A DNA stretch of 64,000 nucleotides from Lichenicola sp964236105 (GTDB lineage Bacteria; Pseudomonadota; Alphaproteobacteria; Acetobacterales; Acetobacteraceae): contig CAXSBC010000003.1 of NCBI GenBank assembly GCA_964236105.1, positions 124,001-188,000 on the forward strand, read 5' to 3'. The translations under genes were made by a program, and so were the position numbers. Shown here in pieces: positions 46,460-55,396 of this stretch. The notes under the pieces are model-generated. The model was not told where the DNA came from and made no database searches. It saw nothing but the letters and a program-made list of their open reading frames with translations. The stretch's first letter is position 1, and each line of letters opens with the position of its first letter.

Positions 46460-46595
46460 CCAGCAACAAGTCCACCCGGTGGCGTCGGTTGCCTCGGCCT
46501 GCAGCGCCTGACGGGCGCCGGCGGCGGACCGGGCGCGCCGATCATGCCGGCGGATCCGGCGGTCGTCCCGGACCGCGGGATCGCCGGCGACGATG

Positions 46596-49547
46596 TCAGG
46601 AGTTGAACCGGTAGACGATACGGTCGCGGCCGCCATTCTTGGCGGTATAGAGCGCCTTGTCGGCGCGATCGATCAGGTCTTCCGCCAGGTCGCCGGTCTG
46701 GAACCAGGCGACCCCAACGCTGCAGGTCACGCTGATCGCCCTCGTGTCGGTGATGACGACCCGTCCGGTCACGTGATCGCGCATGCTCAGGATCCGCTCG
46801 CAGGTGGCGTCCTCGTCTCCCGGCACGATGAGCAGCAGCTCCTCACCTCCGTAGCGTCCGGCGCGCTCGTTCGGCTGCAGCGCGTTCCGTAGCCGAAGCC
46901 CGAATTCCCGCAACACCGCATCCCCGGCAAGATGACCGTAGCCGTCATTGATCTGCTTGAAATGATCGAGATCGATCAGACCAACGGCGAACGAGGCCCC
47001 GGTCATGGAGGCATGCGCGATCGTCGCGTCGAGCGCTTCCATGATCGCGGTGCGATTCGACAGGCCGGTCAGGCTGTCATGCGTGGCCTGGTGCAGGATC
47101 GCCTGCCGCGCGAGCTCGATCTCGTGCGTCCGTGCCGCGACCAGCGCCTCGAGATGCCGCTGTCTTGCGAGCAGAAAGCGGTTACGCAGATGCGAGATGA
47201 TGCCCAGCGTGCTCAGCACCAGCGCGCCATAGAGCAGCAGGAACGGCCACTGGCGCCAGAGCGGCGTGCGGACGCGGATCAGCAGGCTGATCGGCTGCGA
47301 GACGTCACGTTTGTAGGGATCCACCGCGATGACGTTGAACAGGTGGCGACCGGGTGGCAGGACGGGATAGCGGACCTCCCGGCTCCCGGTCTCGACCCAG
47401 TCCGCATCCACGCCTTCCAGCCGATACCGGAACCGGATGGACCGCTCGATCCGGAAGTTGAGGGCGCTGAAGCTGATGACGAGCGGCGCCTGGGCGGAGC
47501 CGATCGCCGCTTCCGGCAGCGGCAGGCCGGCCACGGACGCGTCGGTGATGATCGGATGCAGCCGGGTGGTCTTGAAGATGTTCTCCGGCATCAGAAGATG
47601 CGACAGGCCATGACCGGTGCCGAACCACATCGAGCCGTCATCGTCCTCGAAGACGGCCCCCTCGTCGAGATCGTTGGACAGCAGACCGTCCTCCTCGTCG
47701 ACGTGCCGCCACGCCTGGCCGTTGAAGACGTCGAGGCCACGATCGGTGCCGGCCCAGACCCAGCCACGTCGGTCGCATTGCAGGAACTGCAGCGTTTCCG
47801 AGCCGATCGTCGGCGTGGTGACGAAGCTGACCGAGGTGACGCGGTCGTCGGTGACGTGAAGCTGCTGGATGCCGCCGACGACGCCGCCGATCCACACGCT
47901 GCCCGGTGCCGGAACGGCCAGCGCCCGCGGCTTGTAGTTCGTCTCCTCGGCCGCACCCAGGACGACATGGAGGTCGCCTTTCGTGCCCAGGCGCATCAGC
48001 GCCTTGCCGGCAATCAGCCACATCGAGCCCTGGCCGTCCTCCGTGATGGCCCGGACATGGCCGGTGACGCCGGGGACGCGCGCCGGCGGCGTCGGCTGCG
48101 CGGCGTTCGGATCGGCCTGCAGATAGAGGCCGTCCTCGGTGAAGAACCAGAGCCGGCTGTCGCGCGAGCGGAAGATCCCGTTCAGCGGCGGCAAGGCGAA
48201 GTGGTCGACGCGGGCGGATTGCGGATCGAGGCGCTCCACGGCGCCGCCCGTGGTGCCGCGCCAGACCAGACCCTGTGTGGTCGCTGCGACCGCGAAGCTG
48301 GTCCCATCCAGATGTGCCACGCGGGGCAGCGTCGTTCCGGGGCCGGCAAGGGCGTCGACGCCGCCCTCGCTGGCCACCCAGAGCGGCCCGCCCTTCTGCC
48401 GCGATACCTGCCAGACGACGTTGTCTGACAGGCCGTCGTTGCTGTCCCAGTTCTCCCAGCGTCCGTATCCCTGCGATCGGAAGATGCCCTGATCGCGAAC
48501 GGCCAGCCAGAGGCTGCCTTCCCGGTCGAAGAAGATGGCGGTGGTGGAGCCGACGGGCACGCCGTTGTGTCGTGCCAGCGAGATCCACCGGTCGTTCTTT
48601 CGGATCAGGAGGCCGTTGGCGCCCTGAGTCATCAGGTGCCCGTTCATGTCCTCGGCCAGCACGATCCAGTCGGGATGGCCGGCATAGCGGCCGGCGCCAC
48701 CGGGCACGGGGTCGACCTGGAAACGTGCGCCACCGGGTGCCTGACGGGCGATCCGGGTCAGCGACCGCATCCACATGACGCCGTGCCGGTCGCGAAGGAA
48801 GGACGTCCAGTTGTCGCGAGGCAGGCCGTCCTGCGGACCGAGGACCGTCACCCCTTGCGGCGAGACGCGACAGACCGCATCCGCTCCGCAGCCAAGCCAG
48901 AGAACGCCGTGATCGACAGCGATCGAGCGCAGCGTCTGCAGGGCCGGATTGGCTGCAAGCATCGCGGCGCTGAAGAAGGGCTCGATGGTCGGCGGTCCCG
49001 CGGTGGCCTGCCTGATGATCGAGAGCCGGTGCCGTTCGACGACCAGCAGGTCGTTGCCGAGAAGCGCTGTGCGGTGATCGCCGTCGACCTCGATTTCTCC
49101 ATCCAGGCTTCGCACCGGCGTGACATGCCGGGAGAGCGGTGACGAACCGTCGCCCGCATCCGGGTCCGCCAGATAGACCGCGTCGCTGAAGGTGACGTAG
49201 GACCGGCCATTCGGCGCGGTGTCGAAGCCGCGTACGAGGCCGGCTGCCGGCACGCCTGCCATGGAGACGGGCTTTGCGAAGCGTATGCCGTTATAGCGAA
49301 CCAGCCCATGCGCCGTGCAGGCATAGATGAAGCCGTCGTGATCCTGGGCAACGCAATCCAGCCCGAGATTCAGCAGCCCCTGGTCCTGCGTGTACTGCCG
49401 GAACCCCAGCTGTTGCGCGCCAGCCTTCTGCATCGGCAGCTGCGAAACAACCAGAGCGACGACAGGGACAAGAAGTCGGCCGAAGGCACGAACGCGCCTG
49501 TTTCCCCATCCGGCAGCGCAGGAAACGGATGGCGATCGAAGGCTCAT
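46596..49547 (-). CDS. Two-component-propeller sensor diguanylate cyclase
   Basis: About 983 residues. An N-terminal signal or anchor (GRLLVPVVALVVSQL, then KAGA-Q) is followed by some 650 residues of seven-bladed propeller repeats of the Reg_prop type (for example DNVVWQVSRQKGGPLWVASEGG). A Y_Y_Y domain ends around VLPPGRHLFNVIAVD, a single helix (WPFLLLYGALVLSTLGII) crosses the membrane, and a C-terminal GGDEF domain has RYGGEELLLIVPG. The catalytic GGEEL is intact, so it should make c-di-GMP. The inhibitory RxxD site is QxxE, so feedback control may be lost. Confidence 0.92.
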   Translation of the reverse strand: MSLRSPSVSCAAGWGNRRVRAFGRLLVPVVALVVSQLPMQKAGAQQLGFRQYTQDQGLLNLGLDCVAQDHDGFIYACTAHGLVRYNGIRFAKPVSMAGVPAAGLVRGFDTAPNGRSYVTFSDAVYLADPDAGDGSSPLSRHVTPVRSLDGEIEVDGDHRTALLGNDLLVVERHRLSIIRQATAGPPTIEPFFSAAMLAANPALQTLRSIAVDHGVLWLGCGADAVCRVSPQGVTVLGPQDGLPRDNWTSFLRDRHGVMWMRSLTRIARQAPGGARFQVDPVPGGAGRYAGHPDWIVLAEDMNGHLMTQGANGLLIRKNDRWISLARHNGVPVGSTTAIFFDREGSLWLAVRDQGIFRSQGYGRWENWDSNDGLSDNVVWQVSRQKGGPLWVASEGGVDALAGPGTTLPRVAHLDGTSFAVAATTQGLVWRGTTGGAVERLDPQSARVDHFALPPLNGIFRSRDSRLWFFTEDGLYLQADPNAAQPTPPARVPGVTGHVRAITEDGQGSMWLIAGKALMRLGTKGDLHVVLGAAEETNYKPRALAVPAPGSVWIGGVVGGIQQLHVTDDRVTSVSFVTTPTIGSETLQFLQCDRRGWVWAGTDRGLDVFNGQAWRHVDEEDGLLSNDLDEGAVFEDDDGSMWFGTGHGLSHLLMPENIFKTTRLHPIITDASVAGLPLPEAAIGSAQAPLVISFSALNFRIERSIRFRYRLEGVDADWVETGSREVRYPVLPPGRHLFNVIAVDPYKRDVSQPISLLIRVRTPLWRQWPFLLLYGALVLSTLGIISHLRNRFLLARQRHLEALVAARTHEIELARQAILHQATHDSLTGLSNRTAIMEALDATIAHASMTGASFAVGLIDLDHFKQINDGYGHLAGDAVLREFGLRLRNALQPNERAGRYGGEELLLIVPGDEDATCERILSMRDHVTGRVVITDTRAISVTCSVGVAWFQTGDLAEDLIDRADKALYTAKNGGRDRIVYRFNS

Positions 49548-49685
49548 TCCGCAGTAACCGACAGGTTGACGCGGAATCATAGCAGGAATTTCAGACAATA
49601 CGCCAAGCGTACTGCAGTCTAAAATATAGGACAGACTGCCCACACGGCCGCGAGCCTGTGGGCAGCTGGAATCTCGTCGCCGGAA

Positions 49686-50603
49686 CTAGCTGTGAAGAAC
49701 CGCCGCCGTCGGATGATCCGGGCCGGTCGTGCCGGACACGATGTTCACCATCTGGTTCGCCAGCAGGGTCGCCGCGAAGCTGGCTACGGGTGCAGCCGGC
49801 AGGTAAGCCGTCGAGGAGGATGCGGGAAGCACCGTCTGCAGCCAGTGATCGGCGTTGCCCATGATGGTCGACACACTGCCGGTGCCGAGCAGGATGCTCG
49901 CGGCACTGCCTGCCGGCTGACTGGCAGCGCTCGCTACAGCGAGAGGAATCGTCGCCGAAGCCGGGCTGGAGCTGCTGTAGATGAACTGGATGCCCGAGGC
50001 GGACCCTCCGGAGGCACTCACGACATCGGGCCGGTTGTGGCTCTCGTCCGGCGTTACGATGGCGGTGCTGGCGCCGAGCACATCCGGCCGGTTGTGGCTC
50101 TCGTCCGGCGTCACGACGGCCGTGCTGGCGCCGAGCACGTCCGGCCGGTTGTGNNNNNNNNNNNNNNNNNNNNNNNNNNNNNNNNNNNNNNNNNNNNNNN
50201 NNNNNNNNNNNNNNNNNNNNNNNNNNNNNNNNNNNNNNNNNNNNNNNNNNNNNTCGTCCGGCGTCACGACGGCCGTGCTGGCGCCGAGCACGTCCGGCCG
50301 GTTGTGGCTCTCGTCCGGCGTCACGACGGCGGTGCTGGTGCCGAGCACGTCCGGGCGGTTGTGACTTTCGTCCGGCGTCACGACAGCCGTGCTGGCGCCG
50401 AGCACGTCCGGCCGGTTGTGGCTCTCGTCCGGCGTCACGACGGCGGTGCTGGTGCCGAGCACGTCCGGGCGGTTGTGACTCTCATCCGGCGTCACGACAG
50501 CCGTGCTGGTGCCGAGCACATCCGGGCGGTTGTGGCTCTCGTCCGGTGCCATGACACCGGAGACTGATGCCGCAATTGAAACACTGTTCACGTTCTTGCT
50601 CAT
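49686..50603 (-). CDS. Unrecognised protein with 19-residue tandem repeats (contains assembly gap)
   Basis: The ATG at 50603 has GGAAGAG 7-8 bases upstream. A 20-residue N-terminus (MSKNVNSVSIAASVSGVMAP) leads into repeats of DESHNRPDVLG(T/A)STAVVTP. Five full copies precede the gap and about two and a half follow it. The last copy degenerates into a Ser/Ala-rich C-terminal region of about 100 residues with two weakly hydrophobic stretches (TIPLAVASAASQ, APVASFAATLLANQM). No signal peptide or known domain is visible. The true length is unknown because of the gap. I do not assign a function. Confidence 0.75.
   Translation of the reverse strand: MSKNVNSVSIAASVSGVMAPDESHNRPDVLGTSTAVVTPDESHNRPDVLGTSTAVVTPDESHNRPDVLGASTAVVTPDESHNRPDVLGTSTAVVTPDESHNRPDVLGASTAVVTPDXXXXXXXXXXXXXXXXXXXXXXXXXXXXXXXXXXHNRPDVLGASTAVVTPDESHNRPDVLGASTAIVTPDESHNRPDVVSASGGSASGIQFIYSSSSPASATIPLAVASAASQPAGSAASILLGTGSVSTIMGNADHWLQTVLPASSSTAYLPAAPVASFAATLLANQMVNIVSGTTGPDHPTAAVLHS
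50019..50543 (-). repeat. 57-bp coding tandem repeat array
   Basis: Period 57 bp (19 codons). Copies differ by few bases and fall into two subtypes: one has CTGGCG (Ala) with GGCCGG, the other CTGGTG (Thr) with GGGCGG. Right of the gap the subtypes alternate, so the array probably grew by duplication of a 114-bp dimer. The array is interrupted by the N run. Confidence 0.9.
50154..50253. other. Assembly gap (100 N)
   Basis: Exactly 100 N inside the repeat array, the usual placeholder for a gap of unknown size. The flanks require 4 + 57k bases to restore the repeat; because that and 100 leave the same remainder modulo 3, the reading frame stays open across the N run. Confidence 0.99.
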
Positions 50604-51976
50604 GATAAACTCTTCCGCCGCTCGTTTTGAGACGTGTGTCTGATCCCGATTTCATCGGGCACCCAGAGAACTATAGGCCTGCATCACAAAGAAAAGGCAA
50701 TGGGGTATTCCATACTGGAGTCGCAATGAACGATGCGTGCCGTTCTGTCTGGTGGTGGCGCATAACAGGATAATGGTGCATTGATGATCAAGCTGCACAT
50801 CGAGGCACCGTAGCTGATCGTGTTGAGCAGGCTAGCGTGCGCAACTCTGAACAGATGAGCCCGGAGATAGCTGGACCCGGCACATCGCCAGACGAGGCAC
50901 GCCTGAGAAGTGATGCCGACGATCAATCGTGCTCAGCGGCACGGAAGTTTCATGGCAACGTCATGGGAGCGTATTGATCCACTCCGACTCGCAGACGCCT
51001 GATGGGCAGCTGGCGATGCCGGCGAAACATGACGCCGACAAGCAGGCGACCGCCCTGTCAGCGTCATGCTGCACCAGAACATCGCTTTCAGGAAACGACC
51101 GAGAGCTTGTTCAAGCAGAACCTGATCGCAAATCCGAAAAGATCATACCGGAAACAAAAATGACATTCCCATCTGGCTAAACCAGCAAATGCTCTTACCG
51201 TCACTTGGCAGGCCTATCGAAGTGCTGCTGATGAAGGTTTAAGACTCCAACACTTAATTAAGCTGACCGTTTGTATGGTGTCTGTCCCCACCACGGCTGC
51301 GGCGCGATTGCGAGCCACTGCTACAGGCGATGCACCGGCCTTGCTGCAATCGCTTCCGTCATCGCTGGTCGTAATGGCTGCGCAGGTTCCGCAGATGCTG
51401 CCGGACCGGATGCGTCGTGCTGCGGCATCTCGAACTCAGGTATCGGACGCTTCGGGTCCTGCCCGTGATGCCGCATCGTACAGGCCCGCTGGCAGGACGA
51501 TCCCGAGGCGCTCCAGGAAATGGCGGATGAGGTTCGTCGTGCAACGGCGCCAGGGGCGACGGAGCAAGCCGAACGATCATCCGGAACGTCGCGGCAGCCC
51601 TGTTCCCACCTGGCAAACCGTTGAGCCGTTCACGTTATTGGTGATATCTGCAAGTAACCGAGCCCTCGGGACGTGCCGCTCGTCAAGTCGATGCGGCGCC
51701 GGAAGGCCGTGGTTTTGAAAAGCAAGGCCCTATAGACTGCTTCCGCTGCGATGATTGCCGCCGCGGGTCTTCCGCGCTGACTGCAACACGAGATCCACCG
51801 GCCAAGACGGGGCTTGTGCGCCCATCATCTCAGCGTCCACCATGCCGGTTGATCAAGACGGCAGGCTTGGCGCGCGCAGGCATGGGGTCTCAAGAGCGGC
51901 TCCCGACCAGCGATCATGCCGACAGGGTTGTGCCAGGTTGGTCTCGTGGTTGTGCCGCCGGTTGCGTGGAGCGTTG
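50604..51976. other. Intergenic region with no firm gene
   Basis: About 1.4 kb, less GC-rich than the rest. Close to the repeat gene, a possible minus-strand promoter has a good -10 (TATAGT, 50670-50675 on the complement) but a weak -35 (TTGCCT, 50695-50700) at 19-bp spacing. A short hairpin (CCCGAT TTC ATCGGG) lies in the predicted leader. A plus-strand frame around 51475-51622 reads VQARWQDDPEALQEMADEV and looks coding, but has no start or family. I see nothing else. Confidence 0.45.
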
Positions 51977-52885
51977 ATGGCAAGCTGGCAGGCACATCTC
52001 ATCGTCCTCATGCTCAAGCTCTACGTGAAGCCGAAGAACCGCGGCCAGATGGACCTGCTCAAGGCGCGGGCCATGCTCGGCAGGGTGACGCCGAAGCGTC
52101 CGCCTGGAACCACGGTGACGGCGGCCGCTTACGGCGGCGTGCAGGGCGAACGGCTACGGCCGCAGAATGGCATGATCGTCGGACGCTTGTTGTTTCTGCA
52201 TGGGGGCGGGTATTTTGCGTGCTCTCCTCAGACGCACCGGCCCATCACCGCCGGCTTCGCCCGACGCGGCCTGGATGTCTTCGCTCCCGACTACCGCCTG
52301 GCACCGGAACATCCGTTTCCAGCTGCGGTCGAGGACGCCGTCGCCGCCTACAGGGGCATGCTGGCCGATGGCATTCCTGCCAGCACCATCACCGTGGCCG
52401 GTGACTCGGCGGGCGGCGGGCTGGCGCTGGCGCTTCTCGTGTCCCTGCGGGATGCGGGTGACGATCTGCCGGTTGCCTGCGTGTTGTTCTCGCCCTGGAC
52501 CGACCTTGCCGGTACCGGTGCGACGTTGCGGATCAACCGCCATCGCGATGCGTTGTTCTTCGGAGAGGACATGGTCCGGATCACCCAGCCCTACCTCGGC
52601 AGCGCCGACGCCCGCACCCCTCTCGCCTCGCCGCTCTATGCCGATCTGCACGGCCTGCCGCCGTTGCTGATCCATGTCGGGTCCTACGAGGTGCTGCTGG
52701 ACGACAGCCGTCGGCTGGCTGAGCGGGCGCGGGCGGCCGGAACCGCCGTCACGCTGCGCAGCTGGCCGGTCGTGCCGCATGTCTGGCAGCTGTTCCGTTT
52801 GCCGGAGACGACCGTCTCGATGAACCAGGCAGCACGCTTCCTGCGGGAAGCGCTGACAGCAACAGCCAGCCCATCCGCCGGCTGA
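51977..52885 (+). CDS. Alpha/beta hydrolase of the hormone-sensitive lipase (GDXG) family
   Basis: 302 residues from ATG 51977 (GGAG six bases before). HGGGYF forms the oxyanion hole, GDSAGG carries the nucleophile Ser, and an Asp (in HVGSYEVLLDDS) and a His (in PVVPHVWQLF) complete the triad. YRLAPEHPFPAAVED is typical of this esterase family. Substrates are usually short-chain esters. No operon partner. Confidence 0.9.
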   Translation: MASWQAHLIVLMLKLYVKPKNRGQMDLLKARAMLGRVTPKRPPGTTVTAAAYGGVQGERLRPQNGMIVGRLLFLHGGGYFACSPQTHRPITAGFARRGLDVFAPDYRLAPEHPFPAAVEDAVAAYRGMLADGIPASTITVAGDSAGGGLALALLVSLRDAGDDLPVACVLFSPWTDLAGTGATLRINRHRDALFFGEDMVRITQPYLGSADARTPLASPLYADLHGLPPLLIHVGSYEVLLDDSRRLAERARAAGTAVTLRSWPVVPHVWQLFRLPETTVSMNQAARFLREALTATASPSAG

Positions 52886-53024
52886 CGCAGCCCGCGGCCT
52901 GCATCAGGTCCGCGGCGAGGCGTAGAGCGGACCGGCGCAGGCAATGACGCGCCGATGATGTGCGTGCGGCATACGATCCGACGCCGGCGAGGGGCACGCT
53001 CCGAAACCGTGTGGACCAGCAACC

Positions 53025-53450
53025 CTAGTGCGCCGGTTGTTCCAGCAGCGGGAACAACAGGTCGTCCTGGGTCGGACCTGCCGGCTTCCGACGCCGACCG
53101 GTATCGCCGCGCAGGCGGAGCAGCTCGTTCATCAGCCGGTCCATCGTCTGCCATAGCGGCTCGTTGCCGAGCCGCTCGGCCATGACGATGCGATGCGCGG
53201 CGAGCGTCACGTTCAATGTGCCTCGCGTCGTCTCGGGCCGCGGCGACCGCATCTGGACAAGAGCCTTCTCGATCTCCTCGATCGGCAGGGCCAGGACCTC
53301 GGCGATCGACGCCGGCTCGAGGCCGGTCCGACGCAGGCGGCGGGCTTCCGTCACCTGCTTGTCCGACAAGGCGATCGCGGGTCGAAGCAGCTGCGTGCGA
53401 CGCGACATCTCGCCTGAACCGCTTCCAGGCGGCTTGCCCTTGAAGCTCAT
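53025..53450 (-). CDS. Hypothetical protein with helix-turn-helix-like region
   Basis: 141 residues, no known family. The middle (SDKQVTEARRLRRTGLEPASIAEVLALPIEEIEKAL) is arranged like a helix-turn-helix, and the next part (AERLGNEPLWQTMDRLMNELLRLR) is helical. It may bind DNA, but this is inference. The termini are charged and probably disordered. Confidence 0.6.
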   Translation of the reverse strand: MSFKGKPPGSGSGEMSRRTQLLRPAIALSDKQVTEARRLRRTGLEPASIAEVLALPIEEIEKALVQMRSPRPETTRGTLNVTLAAHRIVMAERLGNEPLWQTMDRLMNELLRLRGDTGRRRKPAGPTQDDLLFPLLEQPAH

Positions 53451-53454
53451 CGTC

Positions 53455-53890
53455 TCACCCTGGATCCGAGATCATACCCATGCACATGTCGTGCAACGGC
53501 GACAAGTCAAGCCATCGGACGCAGCCGGACGCTATCGAACCCGATGACGTGCCGTGACGCTGGCGCTTCCCCAACCCCGATCGCGGGACGGGTAGACGGC
53601 CGGAGCGCGGTTGCGGATCGAGGCTGTCCTGCTCGGCCTGCGCCGCGATCGCTTTCAGGGACTGCCTGCCCGCCAGCATGTCGCGCGCCCCGGCGTCGTT
53701 CCAGCCGGTATCGCGCTGCTGCAGCATGCCGTCGAAGCGGCCATCCTCGACGATGCGCGCCGCGATCAGGAACGCACGCGCACTGATCGATACCGCCGAC
53801 GCGAGCATGCACCAGATAGGCGAGGGGGCTGTCGCTGCCGGCGCCTGCGAACGCGACGGTCGGGAAGCTGCTGAACAGGGTCTCGCTCAT
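53455..53890 (-). pseudogene. Possible frameshifted hypothetical gene
   Basis: The ATG at 53890 begins SETLFSSFPTVAFAGAGSDSPLAYLVHA, and the most protein-like continuation (SAVSISARAFLIAARIVEDGRF) is in another frame beginning near 53808. A one-base change near 53810 would join them into about 140 residues ending at 53455. No family recognised. It lies between the hypothetical gene and the LacI regulator. Confidence 0.35.
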
Positions 53891-53943
53891 GATGATCCGC
53901 GTCTTGCTGCACGCGAGAGGCCGATCGTTCGGACCCGCCGACG

Positions 53944-54972
53944 TCAGGGGACGTTGTCGCGGAGAAAGATCTGGATCTGCACGGGCCGGGGTGAGAAGCC
54001 CTTGCCGGGATGGGCCATCGCCCGCAGTCCCGCGATGGTGTTCTCCACTTCCTGCTCCCGGTCCTGATGCAGGACGGCGGTGAACGTCTCCGACAGCAGC
54101 GCGTCGCGGGTATGGTCGGTCAGCTCGTGCGCCACCACGATCGGCGGGACGTCGCGGCGCAGCCGGCGCAGGGCGGCGATGATCCCGCGATTGCCGCCCC
54201 CGGCGCTATACAGCCCGACCAGGTCCGGATGGGCCTCCAGCATGCCCGTCGCCAGCCGCTCGGTCAGCGCACCGTCGTCCCGCCCCTCGATGGTCGGCAG
54301 CAGGGTGAGGTTCGGGAACTCGCGCTTCAGCACCTGCTCGAAGCCCAGGCGCCGGTCGGCGTGGTCGTGCAGCGTCATCTGGCCGACGAAGACGCCGATC
54401 TTGCCCTGCGTCGGCCTGACCATGCGGCCGATCAGAGAGGCGCCGAGGCGGCCGGCCGCCTTGTTGTCGATTCCCAGGAAATGGCTCCGTCGCGACGGCG
54501 ACACGTCGGAAACCAGGGTGACCACCGGCACGCCGCGTGCGACCAGACGATCGATCTCGTGGCGCACCGGAGGGGCGTCGACGGCCACGATGGCCATGCC
54601 GTCCCACCGTGCCGCATCGACGGTCGCCAGCGTCTGCGACAGCGAGATCTCGTCGAGACCGACATATTCGAGGATCTGCACCGACACCCGCTGATCCACC
54701 AGGGCGGCGCCGGCTGCGGACACCGTCTCGTGCAGGGCGTTGATGAAGCTGTTGGTCCCGCAGGCCGGCAGCACGAACAGGTAGCGTTCCAGCCGCCGCG
54801 TCGCGAGGCCGGCCGCGAACATGTCCCGCCGGAAGCCGAGCTTCTCGATCGTCGACTGCACGCGCTCGATGGTGGCGGGGCGAACGCCTTTGCGGCCGTT
54901 CAGCACACGATCCACCGTTGCCAGACTGACGCCGGCAGCGGCTGCGACTTCGAAGACCGTGACCTTGCCCAT
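53944..54972 (-). CDS. LacI family transcriptional regulator
   Basis: 342 residues. The N-terminal helix-turn-helix (TVFEVAAAAGVSLATVDRVLNGRKGVR) is followed by a periplasmic-binding-protein-like sugar domain (FLGIDNKAAGRLGASLIGR, GLYSAGGGNRGIIAAL). ATG 54972 has GGAG six bases upstream; an ATG at 54996 is the alternative. It is divergent from xylFGH, so it most likely controls that operon in response to a pentose or a pathway intermediate. Confidence 0.92.
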   Translation of the reverse strand: MGKVTVFEVAAAAGVSLATVDRVLNGRKGVRPATIERVQSTIEKLGFRRDMFAAGLATRRLERYLFVLPACGTNSFINALHETVSAAGAALVDQRVSVQILEYVGLDEISLSQTLATVDAARWDGMAIVAVDAPPVRHEIDRLVARGVPVVTLVSDVSPSRRSHFLGIDNKAAGRLGASLIGRMVRPTQGKIGVFVGQMTLHDHADRRLGFEQVLKREFPNLTLLPTIEGRDDGALTERLATGMLEAHPDLVGLYSAGGGNRGIIAALRRLRRDVPPIVVAHELTDHTRDALLSETFTAVLHQDREQEVENTIAGLRAMAHPGKGFSPRPVQIQIFLRDNVP

Positions 54973-55097
54973 GGCTGCTCCAGGTGCGGTAGTCATAGGA
55001 GAGCGTCCTGAGGTGCGTCAATCATTTGCGTGCGTAACTTGCGGTGCAGACGAACGCGGCGATCGCAGCGGCAACTGTGAATTACTGGCCGCTGAAC

Positions 55098-55112
55098 TTG
55101 TGCGCCGCACAA
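55098..55112. promoter_or_regulatory. Perfect palindrome, candidate operator of the LacI-type regulator
   Basis: TTGTGCG-C-CGCACAA, 7-bp arms around one base, in the 424-bp gap between the regulator and xylF. LacI-family operators are palindromes with a central CG, and this one has the right size and place. A weaker related sequence, TTGCGTGCGTAA, lies at 55026-55037. I found no other gene in the gap (54973-55396). Confidence 0.55.
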
Positions 55113-55396
55113 ATCAGGCCATGACCTCGGTCGGTCAAAGACGGTTCATGGTGCTGCAGTCAGTCGACTTGATGACGACAGGCGCGGTTGGTCCGTCGAT
55201 ATGGATGTGCCTGGAGCCCGGTGCCTGCGGGACGTCGCACGTGCGGATGGTCCGGCCGCCCCCTTGCGTTACGTGCGGCAATTTGCTTTCGTTGTGCCAA
55301 CGTCTGTGCGGGGGCGTTCCGGATGATCGCCCGTTCTGGACCAAGAGCCTGGTCGCCGATGAAACGGTGGCTACCGGTATGCAGGGAGAATTTGAC

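Noticed and set aside
50019..50543. CRISPR array
   Set aside because: The 57-bp units are contiguous with no spacers and keep one reading frame; no cas genes nearby.
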